64,000 nt of DNA, from contig NZ_JACHOR010000005.1 in NCBI RefSeq assembly GCF_014199945.1, positions 186,001 to 250,000 on the forward strand, given 5' to 3'. The translations under genes and the position numbers were made by a program. This DNA comes from Brevundimonas variabilis. Its GTDB lineage: Bacteria > Pseudomonadota > Alphaproteobacteria > Caulobacterales > Caulobacteraceae. Positions 46,491 through 55,023 of the stretch are shown here, piece after piece; the stretch's first letter is position 1, and each line of letters opens with the position of its first letter. Under the pieces are notes generated by a model. That model was not told the DNA's origin. It searched no databases and worked only from the letters and a program-made list of their open reading frames with translations.

Positions 46491-47399
46491 CTACCATTCC
46501 GGCTTGATCGACAGCTGGAAGGCCACCAGCCCCTCGGCAACATCGCGATCGAACCCCTCGCCGCCGCGCAGGCCCTCGGCCTCGATCTCTCGATAGACGA
46601 CGCCGAACGAGCCCTGCATGTCACCCTTGCGCAGGGCCACGCCGATGGAGGCGTCCCCCAGGAAACTCCCCGAGTCACGGCTGACCCCGGACCGGGCAAA
46701 GTCCCCATCGCGGTTTCGCGCGAAATTATAGCCGACGGCCGTTCCTGATCCCGCCGCATAGACATACCAGCGTGCCCGTTCGCCGAAGGCTTCGGACCCT
46801 TCCGGGACGACCTTCCCGAGGTCTCCGCCAATGCGCAGGGTGGCGCCGGCCTCGGCCGATCCACCGCGCGATCCGACGCCGATCCCGGCATGGGGTGTCA
46901 GGCTGACTTCCAGTCCCGAAGCCGTATAGCCCCGCGCGACCGGCCATCCGCGCACGAAGCGGACGTCATAGTCAGCCATGTCCAGCGCCGCGGCATCCAG
47001 GGGCGTGACCGGCAGGGGGGAGCCGTCGGCGCGGCGCAGTTCACCCCGCGTGGTCAGGCTCAGCCGATCCGTGAACGTCGTGCCTTCGTGCCACACGTCC
47101 CGCCGGGTCGATACAGCCCAGGCCTGCGAGCGGTCGGAGGGGAGGTCCCGGACGGCGTCCAGGCTGATGGCGGGGCCAAACGCCCGTGCCGGGTCGATCT
47201 GGAGCGTATCCTGCTGGTTCAGCCGCGCCGTTGCTCGGGCTGCGGGCGGCTCTGCGTCGTCGATCCAGACCTGAGCGGATGCAGGGGACGCCAGCGCCCC
47301 CAGCATCCCAAGTCCGACAACAAAGACGCCCCGGTGGCCCAACCGTCCCTCACGATTTGTTAAGGATTGAACCCTGCACGATCGCAGGCTGTCCGCCAA
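46491..47399 (-). CDS. LpxR/DUF2219-like outer-membrane beta-barrel
   Basis: 302 residues. A signal peptide ends near SPASAQVW. The C-terminal half has alternating strands such as RWYVYAAGSGTAVGYNFA, then NRDGDFARSG and VAFQLSIKPEW ending in an aromatic residue, as in barrel proteins. The spacing of the G-x-x-x-G-Y-N and F-x-G-D-A-S-I-G-V blocks resembles LpxR (lipid A 3'-O-deacylase). The N-terminal half matches less well, so enzymatic identity is uncertain. Confidence 0.55.
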   Translation of the reverse strand: MADSLRSCRVQSLTNREGRLGHRGVFVVGLGMLGALASPASAQVWIDDAEPPAARATARLNQQDTLQIDPARAFGPAISLDAVRDLPSDRSQAWAVSTRRDVWHEGTTFTDRLSLTTRGELRRADGSPLPVTPLDAAALDMADYDVRFVRGWPVARGYTASGLEVSLTPHAGIGVGSRGGSAEAGATLRIGGDLGKVVPEGSEAFGERARWYVYAAGSGTAVGYNFARNRDGDFARSGVSRDSGSFLGDASIGVALRKGDMQGSFGVVYREIEAEGLRGGEGFDRDVAEGLVAFQLSIKPEW

Positions 47400-47577
47400 C
47401 CGCCAATTTCATGCCATGTTTCGGGCGCGTGTGAGGCCGGTTGCCCTTTTCGGCCGCCAGGCGGACGGGATCGGATTTATCGCGCCCTCAATGGGCACCC
47501 GACATAAATCCTTTTGCAGTGCGGCGCGTTCTATGGTGCCTTGCGGTATTCGGCCAGTCCGGCCTGAACAGGATTGC

Positions 47578-48858
47578 ATGCTCTACGCCCTTCACGAGCT
47601 CGCCTATCAATCGGCGTCCCCCTTCCGGATCGGTGCGCGGATCGCCCGCCAGTTCTGGACCTCCCCCTTCAACCCGGCCAGCGAGACCGCGATCGGTCGC
47701 ACAGCCTATGCCTCGGCAGAGCTTTTCGAGAGCGTCACGCGCCGCTATGGCAAGCCGGCCTGGGGGCTTGAGACCCTGACCATCGACGGCCGCGAAGTCC
47801 GCACGACCGAACAGGTGATCTGGTCCAGCCCCTGGTGCCGTCTGATCCGGTTCGCCCGCAACATCGGCGACCTGAAACGGGCGGGCAAGCCGGGCAATGC
47901 GCCCAGCGTCCTCATCGTGGCACCGCTGTCGGGCCATTACGCCACCCTGCTGCGCGGCACCGTCGAGACCTTCCTCCAGGACCACGACGTCTATGTCACC
48001 GACTGGGTCAATGCCCGCCAGGTGCCGATGCTGGAAGGGCGGTTCGACTTCCACGACTATATCGACCACATCCGCACGATGCTGGCCCAGATCGGTCCGC
48101 GCGCCCATGTCGTCGGCGTCTGCCAGCCCGGCCCGCCCGTACTCGCCGCAGCGGCCGTGATGGCCATGGACAATGATCCGAACCGGCCCGCGTCGATGAC
48201 CTTCATGGGGTCGCCGATCGATGCGCGCCTGTCGCCGACTGTGACCAACCAGCTGGCCGAGGCCAAGCCCTTCACCTGGTTCCAGTCGAACATGATCCAC
48301 ACCGTGCCCTGGCCCTATCCGGGCTTTGGCCGCGAGGTCTATCCGGGCTTTGTCCAGCTGTACGCCTTCATGTCGATGAACGAGGAACGCCACCAGGACG
48401 CCCACTGGGAGTATTTCCGCAATCTGGTGGCCGGCGATGGCGACGAGACCGACAAGCACGAGGCCTTCTACGACGAATATCTGTCGGTGCTGGACCTGAC
48501 AGAGGAGTTCTATCTCCAGACCATCGACATCGTCTTCCAGCAGCATCTGCTGCCGCGGGGCCTGCTGGAGCACCGCGGCCAGCGGGTCGATCTGACGGCC
48601 ATCACCGACATCGGCCTGATGACCGTCGAGGGCGAGAAGGACGATATCTCGGGCGTCGGCCAGACCCAGGCGGCGCATGGCCTGTGTCCCAATATCGCGG
48701 ACGAGCGCCGGGTGCTTTACGTCCAGCCGGACGTGGGCCACTACGGGGTTTTCAACGGTCGCCGGTTCCGGGAAGAGATCTACACCCGGACGCGCGACTT
48801 CATCGCCGCAAACGAGAAACTGTGTGTCGTACCGCAACGGACAAAGGCTGCCGCTTGA
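47578..48858 (+). CDS. phaZ: Intracellular poly(3-hydroxyalkanoate) depolymerase
   Basis: 426 residues from the ATG at 47578. Family blocks: MLYALHELAYQSASPFRIGA opening, VLIVAPLSGHYATLLRGTVE, VYVTDWVNARQVPMLEGRFD and the nucleophile elbow HVVGVCQPGPPVLAA, where Cys replaces Ser as usual in intracellular PhaZ; His occurs in VQPDVGHYGVFNGRRFR. It mobilises stored PHB. A 3-hydroxybutyryl-CoA dehydrogenase gene lies 1.3 kb further. Confidence 0.94.
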   Translation: MLYALHELAYQSASPFRIGARIARQFWTSPFNPASETAIGRTAYASAELFESVTRRYGKPAWGLETLTIDGREVRTTEQVIWSSPWCRLIRFARNIGDLKRAGKPGNAPSVLIVAPLSGHYATLLRGTVETFLQDHDVYVTDWVNARQVPMLEGRFDFHDYIDHIRTMLAQIGPRAHVVGVCQPGPPVLAAAAVMAMDNDPNRPASMTFMGSPIDARLSPTVTNQLAEAKPFTWFQSNMIHTVPWPYPGFGREVYPGFVQLYAFMSMNEERHQDAHWEYFRNLVAGDGDETDKHEAFYDEYLSVLDLTEEFYLQTIDIVFQQHLLPRGLLEHRGQRVDLTAITDIGLMTVEGEKDDISGVGQTQAAHGLCPNIADERRVLYVQPDVGHYGVFNGRRFREEIYTRTRDFIAANEKLCVVPQRTKAAA

Positions 48859-49537
48859 CGGTGGCGGCACCGTCCGTCTGAGCGTCAATCCGCGCGCGCG
48901 CCGCATCTCCATCCGCATCGACGGCCGTGCGGGCGAGGCGGTGGCCATCGCGCCCAGCGAGCGACGACTGGGCGATGCCGTTGCCTTTGTGCGTGCGAAG
49001 ACCGGATGGATCACGGAGCGCCTGGAAGCCCGCCTCGAGGGCCAGCCGCTCTCGCCCGGCCAGACCATCCTTGTTCAGGGCCAGCCCACCCGGCTGGAGG
49101 CCTCGGGCAAGACCGGGGCCGCGCGCCTGACGGCTGACGCCGAGGGGCCTGTCATCCGGTCCGGCGGGGAAGGCGAGGCCTTTGCCCGGCGCGTGGAAGC
49201 GCTGCTGAAACGCCTGGCGCGCGATACCCTGACCGCCCGTACCGAGGTCCATCTTCGGACTCTGAAGCAGAAGCCGGTACGGATCTCGATTGCCGACACC
49301 CGGTCGCGCTGGGGCTCATGCAGTCCGCACAATCGATCCATCCGCTATTCGTGGCGGGTGGTCATGGCCCCGCCGGCGGTGCTCGACTATCTGGCCGCGC
49401 ACGAGGTGGCCCATCTGGTCCATGCCGATCACAGCCCCGCCTACTGGTCAGTGGTGCATGGGCTCGTCGGGGATCACCGACCGTTCCGCGCCTGGCTGCG
49501 CGAACACGGCCCGGCCCTGCACGCTGTCGGTCGCTAG
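48824..49537 (+). CDS. YgjP/SprT-like zinc metallopeptidase (DUF45)
   Basis: About 237 residues from a GTG at 48824, overlapping phaZ by 35 bases in another frame. Core: VNPRARRISIRID, SRWGSCSPHNRSIRYSWR and the zinc site LAAHEVAHLVHADHSPAYW with HExxH and a third His. YgjP-type proteins are predicted metal hydrolases of unknown substrate. The overlap suggests coupling with phaZ. The stop overlaps the convergent membrane gene by four bases. Confidence 0.87.
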   Translation: MSYRNGQRLPLDGGGTVRLSVNPRARRISIRIDGRAGEAVAIAPSERRLGDAVAFVRAKTGWITERLEARLEGQPLSPGQTILVQGQPTRLEASGKTGAARLTADAEGPVIRSGGEGEAFARRVEALLKRLARDTLTARTEVHLRTLKQKPVRISIADTRSRWGSCSPHNRSIRYSWRVVMAPPAVLDYLAAHEVAHLVHADHSPAYWSVVHGLVGDHRPFRAWLREHGPALHAVGR

Positions 49538-50115
49538 GCGCTGGGGCTCGCGTCTGCGGCGGAGCTCAGTACGCCCAGCCGGTCCGGGATTTCCGGCGCG
49601 TGCTCGAAGGCCAGAAAGGCCACGCACAGCCCGGCCCACAGCGCATAGCTGACCCCGACGACGATCGCCGGCGGCAGCATCATCACGCCATAGATCAGCA
49701 GGGTCGTCTCGGTGGCCCCCATGGCCTGCCAGACACTGCCGGCCTCGAACAGGCCCAGCACCATCATGACCACCGCCATCAGGGCCTGAAGCCCGGCTGC
49801 CAACAGTCCGCCGTAGAACATGAACCGCCAGACGATGCCCAGCCGCGTGGCCGGCCTTCCCGACCGCTCCCGCTCGTTCTTCACGAGGCGCAGTCCCAGC
49901 GGAATGGCGATGGCTCCCAGCACCAGCAGCATCAGCCGCCAGTCGGTCTCGCGTCCCGGCACCCAGTTCAGCGGCGGCCAGATGGCCATGGTCAGCACCA
50001 GCGGCGGCCAGCATACGGCGGCCACGCCCGCTGCGATCAGCCGGCCTCTGCCCCGACGCCAGTTGACCGGCTGCTGCCCCGGCAACCGGAACGGCAGGTC
50101 CAGTTTCAGGCTCAT
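49534..50115 (-). CDS. Four-helix membrane protein, unknown function
   Basis: 193 residues with about four hydrophobic helices (near 25-45, 60-77, 95-120, 138-168) and a short Ala/Ser C-tail. No family recognised. Its start overlaps the stop of the 3-hydroxybutyryl-CoA dehydrogenase gene by four bases, so the two are co-translated. Confidence 0.7.
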   Translation of the reverse strand: MSLKLDLPFRLPGQQPVNWRRGRGRLIAAGVAAVCWPPLVLTMAIWPPLNWVPGRETDWRLMLLVLGAIAIPLGLRLVKNERERSGRPATRLGIVWRFMFYGGLLAAGLQALMAVVMMVLGLFEAGSVWQAMGATETTLLIYGVMMLPPAIVVGVSYALWAGLCVAFLAFEHAPEIPDRLGVLSSAADASPSA

Positions 50116-50990
50116 CGCGTGGGAACCGGCGTCTCGCCGGAATAGTCATAGAAGCCGCGGCCGGATTTGCGCCCCAGCCAGCCGGCCTCGACATATTTCA
50201 CCAGCAGCGGACAGGGCCGGTACTTGCTGTCGGCCAGGCCGTCATACAGCACATTCATGATGGCCAGGACGACGTCCAGCCCCATGAAGTCCGCGAGTTC
50301 CAGCGGCCCCATCGGATGGTTGGCGCCCAGCTTCAGCGCCTTGTCGATCGAGACGACGTCACCCACCCCCTCGTACAGGGTGAAGATGGCCTCGTTGATC
50401 ATCGGCACCAGGATGCGGTTGACGATGAAGGCGGGGAAGTCCTCGGCCCGGGTCACGGTCTTGCCCAGCGACTCGGCAAAGGCCACCGCAGCCTCATAGG
50501 TCTCGGCCGAAGTGGCGATGCCGCGCACGATCTCGACCAGTTTCATCACCGGTGCCGGCTTCATGAAATGCAGGCCGATGAACCGCTCGGGCCGGTCGGT
50601 TGCCGACCCCAGCCGGGTGATCGAGATCGAGGAGGTGTTGGACGCCAGCAGGGTGTCGGGGCCCAGATGCGGCAGAAGTCCGGTCAGGACGGCCTTCTTG
50701 ACCGCCTCGTCCTCGACCGCCGCCTCAAGCACCAGATCGACCGCCCCGGCCTCGGCCAGATGTTCGGTCGTGGTGATCCGGGCCATAGCCTGATCGGCCT
50801 GGGCCTGGTCGATCCCGCCCCGTCCGACCTGCCGCGCCAGGCTGGCGGCGATGCTGGCCACCGCGACCGGCAGTCGTGCCGTATCGATGTCGTAGAGCCG
50901 CACGTCGTAGCCGCCCAGGGCCACGGTCTGGGCAATGCCCGCGCCCATCTGTCCGGCGCCGATGATCGAGACTGTACGAAGGGTGGTCAT
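50112..50990 (-). CDS. 3-hydroxybutyryl-CoA dehydrogenase
   Basis: 292 residues. NAD-binding Rossmann start SIIGAGQMGAGIAQTVALGG, then LLASNTSSISITRLG, the active-site IGLHFMKPAPVMKLVEIV (His), DFPAFIVNRILVPMINEAIF and a C-terminal dimer domain with GANHPMGPLELADFMGLDV. The single-domain size fits the Hbd/PaaH class. It interconverts acetoacetyl-CoA and 3-hydroxybutyryl-CoA, which fits the nearby PHB depolymerase. Confidence 0.95.
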   Translation of the reverse strand: MTTLRTVSIIGAGQMGAGIAQTVALGGYDVRLYDIDTARLPVAVASIAASLARQVGRGGIDQAQADQAMARITTTEHLAEAGAVDLVLEAAVEDEAVKKAVLTGLLPHLGPDTLLASNTSSISITRLGSATDRPERFIGLHFMKPAPVMKLVEIVRGIATSAETYEAAVAFAESLGKTVTRAEDFPAFIVNRILVPMINEAIFTLYEGVGDVVSIDKALKLGANHPMGPLELADFMGLDVVLAIMNVLYDGLADSKYRPCPLLVKYVEAGWLGRKSGRGFYDYSGETPVPTR

Positions 50991-51085
50991 GAAGTCGGTG
51001 ATGATCTTGCGGCGTCTCGCCCGTGGCCCGGCACCTTACGGAGGCGGGCCCCTGACGCAAGGCTTCGTTGGTCGAAAGACCGGCC

Positions 51086-51385
51086 TCAGAACCCGTAAAG
51101 GACCGGGGCTGCGGTGTTGTTGAACAGGATGCGCGCGAAATTCAGCAGCAGCAGCACCACGATCGGCGAGACGTCGATGCCGCCCAAGGTCGGGATGATC
51201 CGCCGGAATGGCTCCAGCAGCGGCCGTGTCACTCCGTCCAGGAAGCTGGCCAGCTGGCTGACGAACCGGTTGCGGTGGTTGATGACGTCGAAGGCGAACA
51301 GCCAGCTCAGGATCGCCGAGGCGATGATGAACCAGATCATCAGCTGAATGATGGCATTGACCAGCCAGACGATCGCTTCACCCAT
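51086..51385 (-). CDS. YggT family membrane protein
   Basis: 99 residues from the ATG at 51385; upstream in-frame codons are rejected as non-conserved. Two helix groups, with the YggT pattern SQLASFLDGVTRPLLEPFRR IIPTLGGIDVSPIVVLLLL in one continuous block (split here only by a space). YggT proteins are linked to osmotic and division-related functions, without a defined activity. It is a lone gene upstream of tRNA-Ala on the other strand. Confidence 0.9.
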   Translation of the reverse strand: MGEAIVWLVNAIIQLMIWFIIASAILSWLFAFDVINHRNRFVSQLASFLDGVTRPLLEPFRRIIPTLGGIDVSPIVVLLLLNFARILFNNTAAPVLYGF

Positions 51386-51554
51386 CGAAAACTCCCGAAC
51401 ATGGCACCCGCCGCGGGGCCATTTCGTAACGCTTCTAGCGCGTGCGTCGCTCAAGGCCAATGCGGCACGCGTAGCGGGCGACGCGAAACACCTGACCCGT
51501 TGACTCCCGCCGGATCGCCCGCCTAAGTCCGCGCTGCCTGGACACCCCGGACAC

Positions 51555-51630
<76 letters not shown>

Positions 51631-51692
51631 GGCTTGTTCGGTCATTTTTGGCACGCCAGGGACCGTGCGGACTTATAGGCCAGCGACAACCG

Positions 51693-52178
51693 TCAGGCTG
51701 CCTCGGCCCTGTGCTCGACCGGAAGCAGGGACCCGACGACCAGCCGGGACAGCATCCGGCCTTCGAGAGGGATGATGGCGTCGACGAACTGGTTGTTGGC
51801 GTCCGAATCCATGGCCGGCGGGGCCTGGAGCAGGGACGCGGCGAGCTGGAAGGTCTCCTGCACGCCGTCGACCAGGATGCCGGCCATGCGGGTCTCGTGC
51901 TGGATCACCACGATGACATGGCGCGCCGTCGGTTCTGTCGTGCCGAGCCCGAGCCGGCAGCGCAGGTCCAGGACGGGCATCACGGCACCGCGCAGGTTGA
52001 TGATCCCGAGAATGTAGTTCGGGGTCTGGGGCATGGGCGTCGTGGGAGTCCAGCCGCGGATCTCGCGCACCGAGCGGACGTCGATGCAGTATTCCTGTCC
52101 ACCAATCTCGAAGGAGATCAGCTCGAGCGTCCCGTTCAGATCGAGCCCGGCGGCCGTCTTTATCTCAAGTGGCGTCAC
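51693..52178 (-). CDS. cheW: Chemotaxis coupling protein CheW
   Basis: 161 residues from a GTG at 52178, placed eight bases after AAGGA; another in-frame GTG at 52196 would overlap the receptor gene by 16 bases. CheW landmarks: ELISFEIGGQEYCIDVRSVR, YILGIINLRGAVMPVLDLR and GILVDGVQETFQL. It links receptors to CheA. It is encoded directly behind the globin receptor, an arrangement that suggests the pair works as a unit. Confidence 0.94.
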   Translation of the reverse strand: MTPLEIKTAAGLDLNGTLELISFEIGGQEYCIDVRSVREIRGWTPTTPMPQTPNYILGIINLRGAVMPVLDLRCRLGLGTTEPTARHVIVVIQHETRMAGILVDGVQETFQLAASLLQAPPAMDSDANNQFVDAIIPLEGRMLSRLVVGSLLPVEHRAEAA

Positions 52179-52180
52179 GG

Positions 52181-53809
52181 TCAGAATTCCTTCCACTCGT
52201 CGACGACCTTGAGCGCGGTATTGCCGACGGACTTGGCCGCTGGGCGAGATTGCGCCTTGGCCGCCGCCGGTGTGCCGGCGCGACCGGCATAGGACTGGAT
52301 CCGCGCCTGGGCCGCGTGAACCGGGTTTGACCGCCCGGATGCGTGGCGGGCCGTGCGAGCATCGGCGTCGATCCGGAAGCTGGAGACCAGCCCCTGGAGC
52401 TCGGTGGCTTCGGTCTTCAGCGCAAAGGCGGCGGCTGTCGACTCCTCCACCATGGCGGCATTCTGCTGAACCATCTGGTCCATCTGGTTTACCGCGCTGT
52501 TCACCTGGCCAAGGCTGGAGGCCTGTTCCTGGGCCGATGAGCTGATCTCGGACACCAGCCCGTCGATGGCGGCAACCTGCTGGACAATCCGACCCAGACT
52601 GTCGCCGGTCTCGCCAACCAGCGAGACCCCGTGGCTGACCTGTTTGCTGGACGTCGAGATGAGCCCCTTGATCTCTTTGGCGGCCTCCGCCGATCGCTGG
52701 GCCAGGGCCCTGACTTCCTGGGCGACCACGGCAAAACCCCGACCGGCGTCGCCCGCGCGCGCGGCCTCGACGCCGGCGTTCAGGGCCAGCAGGTTGGTCT
52801 GGAAGGCAATCTCGTCAATCACGCCGATGATCTGGGTGATTTCTGCGGATGATTTCTCGATTTCTCCCATGGCCGCGATGGCGCGCTCCACGACCTGACC
52901 GGAGGCCTGGGCGTCGGCCTTTGCCGAGGCCACGGCTTCTGCGGCCTGACGGGATCCGTCCGCAGTCCGGTTGACCGTGACCGTGATTTCTTCGAGCGCG
53001 GCTGCCGTCTCCTCGAGCGAGGCGGCCTGCTGCTCGGATCGCTTGGACATGTCGTCCGATGCCGCTGCGATTTCTTCCGAGCCCGTCAGCACGGCGTTGG
53101 CCGAGCCCGAAATGGACGCAATGGTCTCGGCCAGTGTTGCAATCGTCGTATTGAAATCATCCTTCACGCCCTGGAAGCGACCATCGACCTCGACCTCGAG
53201 CCGGGACGTCAGATCTCCGGACGCCAGGCGCTTGAGACCATCGGCCAGCGCCGTGAGCAGAACGTTCTGCTGCTCGGCCTCTTCGAGCTGACGCTTGGTC
53301 TCGACCGCGTCGAGAGATTCCAGATAGACCGAAATGGCCAGGTCCATGTCGAGCAGGGTGGCCTTCACCAGGGCACCCAGTTCGCCTGCCGTCGTCTCTG
53401 CCGTTACGCCGCGTGTGTTGAAGGCATGCTTCGGCCAGCGGGCCTCCAGCAGCTTGGCGACCATCTTTTCAAGAACCAGGGCATAGCCGCCGATATACCA
53501 TCGCGGTGCCAGGCCGATCCGCGCGTGGACCTCTCCGACCTTGGTCACACCGGCAGCATACTGTTCGTCGTAAAGACCGCTCGAGATGACATCCCAATGG
53601 GCAAGCTGCTTCTTGTGAGCGGTGTCGATATGCCCGTCATTCTTGAAGAAGGCGCTTGTTTCCGGGGTTGCTCGAACCTGTTCGTAGAAACCGTCCAGAG
53701 CGGCCGGCATCTCCTTCATGATGAGCGGCTTGATGGACTTGATGCGTGCGCGAGCAGCATCGTCAAGCTTCATGAACTTGATACGGCTCTCAAGGGCCTG
53801 ACTTGACAT
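52181..53809 (-). CDS. Globin-coupled methyl-accepting chemotaxis protein
   Basis: 542 residues, no membrane helix. An N-terminal protoglobin/HemAT-type domain (about 1-165) has the proximal haem His95 in [24 protein letters not shown]-like linker (about 185-235) leads to a signalling domain with the tip [20 protein letters not shown] and [19 protein letters not shown]. The C-terminus ends EWKEF, resembling the NWETF-type tether for CheR/CheB. It probably senses O2 or another gas ligand in the cytoplasm. The start follows AGGAG by eight bases. Confidence 0.93.
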   Translation of the reverse strand: MSSQALESRIKFMKLDDAARARIKSIKPLIMKEMPAALDGFYEQVRATPETSAFFKNDGHIDTAHKKQLAHWDVISSGLYDEQYAAGVTKVGEVHARIGLAPRWYIGGYALVLEKMVAKLLEARWPKHAFNTRGVTAETTAGELGALVKATLLDMDLAISVYLESLDAVETKRQLEEAEQQNVLLTALADGLKRLASGDLTSRLEVEVDGRFQGVKDDFNTTIATLAETIASISGSANAVLTGSEEIAAASDDMSKRSEQQAASLEETAAALEEITVTVNRTADGSRQAAEAVASAKADAQASGQVVERAIAAMGEIEKSSAEITQIIGVIDEIAFQTNLLALNAGVEAARAGDAGRGFAVVAQEVRALAQRSAEAAKEIKGLISTSSKQVSHGVSLVGETGDSLGRIVQQVAAIDGLVSEISSSAQEQASSLGQVNSAVNQMDQMVQQNAAMVEESTAAAFALKTEATELQGLVSSFRIDADARTARHASGRSNPVHAAQARIQSYAGRAGTPAAAKAQSRPAAKSVGNTALKVVDEWKEF

Positions 53810-54110
53810 GACAGCAGCTCCTGCGGATTTGGGGTTTGGCGCTCCCTGACGCCTTGTGTGAGCCTTTACGGAGGTTCGGCTAACAACGTGTTACCAGAAC
53901 TCAGATGTGACGGGCTGTCACAGTCCAAGTTGTTTGACGTCCAAGTTTTTAGACATGAAGAACTCAGACTACGTATTTCTACGTGGTTCCGGTGGGCCAG
54001 GTGATCATGGAGTTTCTTGAACTATACTATGCCCCTCTCCTGTTGTTGGCCTTACGCCGGGTTTCTCTGATACCTTTCGGCACGACATCACCACCGTGGG
54101 AGGGGCTCGG
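53810..54110. other. AT-richer intergenic region between divergent genes
   Basis: 301 bases with low GC for this genome. It should contain the receptor promoter. ACGTA (53971-53975) and TACGT (53980-53984) form an inverted repeat around TTTC, a possible operator. No gene or RNA is convincing. Confidence 0.45.
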
Positions 54111-54929
54111 ATGGACAGGCGACGGATCACGCCGGCAGAGGCGGCGCTGCTGATCACGCCCGCGGGGCGGACGGCGACGAAATGTCTGCAGGCGGGGCTG
54201 CTGTCCCTGCTGGCGGCGGGGCGGATCGCGTTCGAGAAACCGGACGGGCCATCCCGGCCAGCCGCCCTGGTGCTCAAGGGAGCAGGAGCGGGGACGACAG
54301 GGCCGCTGCCGCGCCATCTCGCGGTGCTGGAGGCGGCGCTGGTCGATGCGGGCAAGGGGAGCCCGCTGAAGGCCGCCGAGGTCCTGCACGCGCTGCAGAA
54401 GCGGTTCGGCCATGACTACGGCCGCTATCTGCGCGACGAGGTGGCGCCCGAACTGATCCGCCGCAACCTGCTGACCCGGACCGACGACAAGTGGCTCGGC
54501 CTGTTTCCCCGCATCACCTATGAGCGCACCGCGAGCGGAGAGGTGATGACGGCCCCCCTGCGACGGCTGATGACGGCGATCGAGCGGCTGCCTGCCCTGC
54601 TCAAGTCCGACCCGGAACAGGCGCTGCATCTGGCCCGGTCGGCGGGGGCCCTGCTGATCCTGTCACCCGAGGCGCAGCGGCAGATCCCGCAGTTGCGCAG
54701 ACTGTTCGAACAGCGGGGCGAGGATATGGTGACCCTGTGCATCCTTCCGATGGAAGCCGAGGATCGAGGTGAATGGGAGGCCGTGCTGGAACTGGGCGAT
54801 CTGGCGCTGTCGTTCGATGCTTTTGGCCTGTTCGACAGTCTGTCGTCCGTCAGTGATTTCACCAGCGGTGGCGACAGCAGTTCTTCGGATGGTGGCGGCG
54901 ACGGGGGTGGGGGCGGAGGCGGCGACTGA
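54111..54929 (+). CDS. Unknown protein with GPP34-like layout and glycine-rich tail
   Basis: 272 residues from the ATG at 54111, preceded by GGGAGGGG. The first 140 residues are helical, with RITPAEAALLITPAGRTA, AGLLSLLAAGRIAFEKP, LRDEVAPELIRRNLLTR and WLGLFPRITYE, an order reminiscent of GPP34 (GOLPH3-like) proteins but without clear identity. The C-terminus turns into Asp/Ser then an almost pure Gly-Asp tail (DGGGDGGGGGGGD). No signal peptide. It precedes the degenerate EAL-like gene by 94 bases, with a palindrome between them. Confidence 0.65.
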   Translation: MDRRRITPAEAALLITPAGRTATKCLQAGLLSLLAAGRIAFEKPDGPSRPAALVLKGAGAGTTGPLPRHLAVLEAALVDAGKGSPLKAAEVLHALQKRFGHDYGRYLRDEVAPELIRRNLLTRTDDKWLGLFPRITYERTASGEVMTAPLRRLMTAIERLPALLKSDPEQALHLARSAGALLILSPEAQRQIPQLRRLFEQRGEDMVTLCILPMEAEDRGEWEAVLELGDLALSFDAFGLFDSLSSVSDFTSGGDSSSSDGGGDGGGGGGGD

Positions 54930-54957
54930 CCGATCCCAGCCGGTCGAATAGGGGACC

Positions 54958-55006
54958 TTGACCTCTAGACGGACAGCTCAGGATAGTATTCGACAATACT
55001 ATCCTG
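54958..55006 (+). promoter_or_regulatory. Candidate promoter overlapped by a perfect 12-base palindrome
   Basis: CAGGATAGTATT (54979-54990) is the exact complement of AATACTATCCTG (54995-55006), with CGAC between. This AT-rich element stands out in GC-rich DNA. TTGACC (54958-54963) could be the -35 and GATAGT (54982-54987), 18 bases on, the -10, so a bound repressor would cover the -10 region. The ATG of the next gene is 17 bases further. Confidence 0.6.
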
Positions 55007-55023
55007 AATTGTGCGAATCCCCG

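Noticed and set aside
47488..49068. 526-codon minus-strand frame
   Set aside because: Antisense to phaZ, which is clearly coding.
54958..55023. TTG start for the EAL-like gene
   Set aside because: It would place the perfect palindrome inside the coding region; TTGACC reads better as a -35 element.
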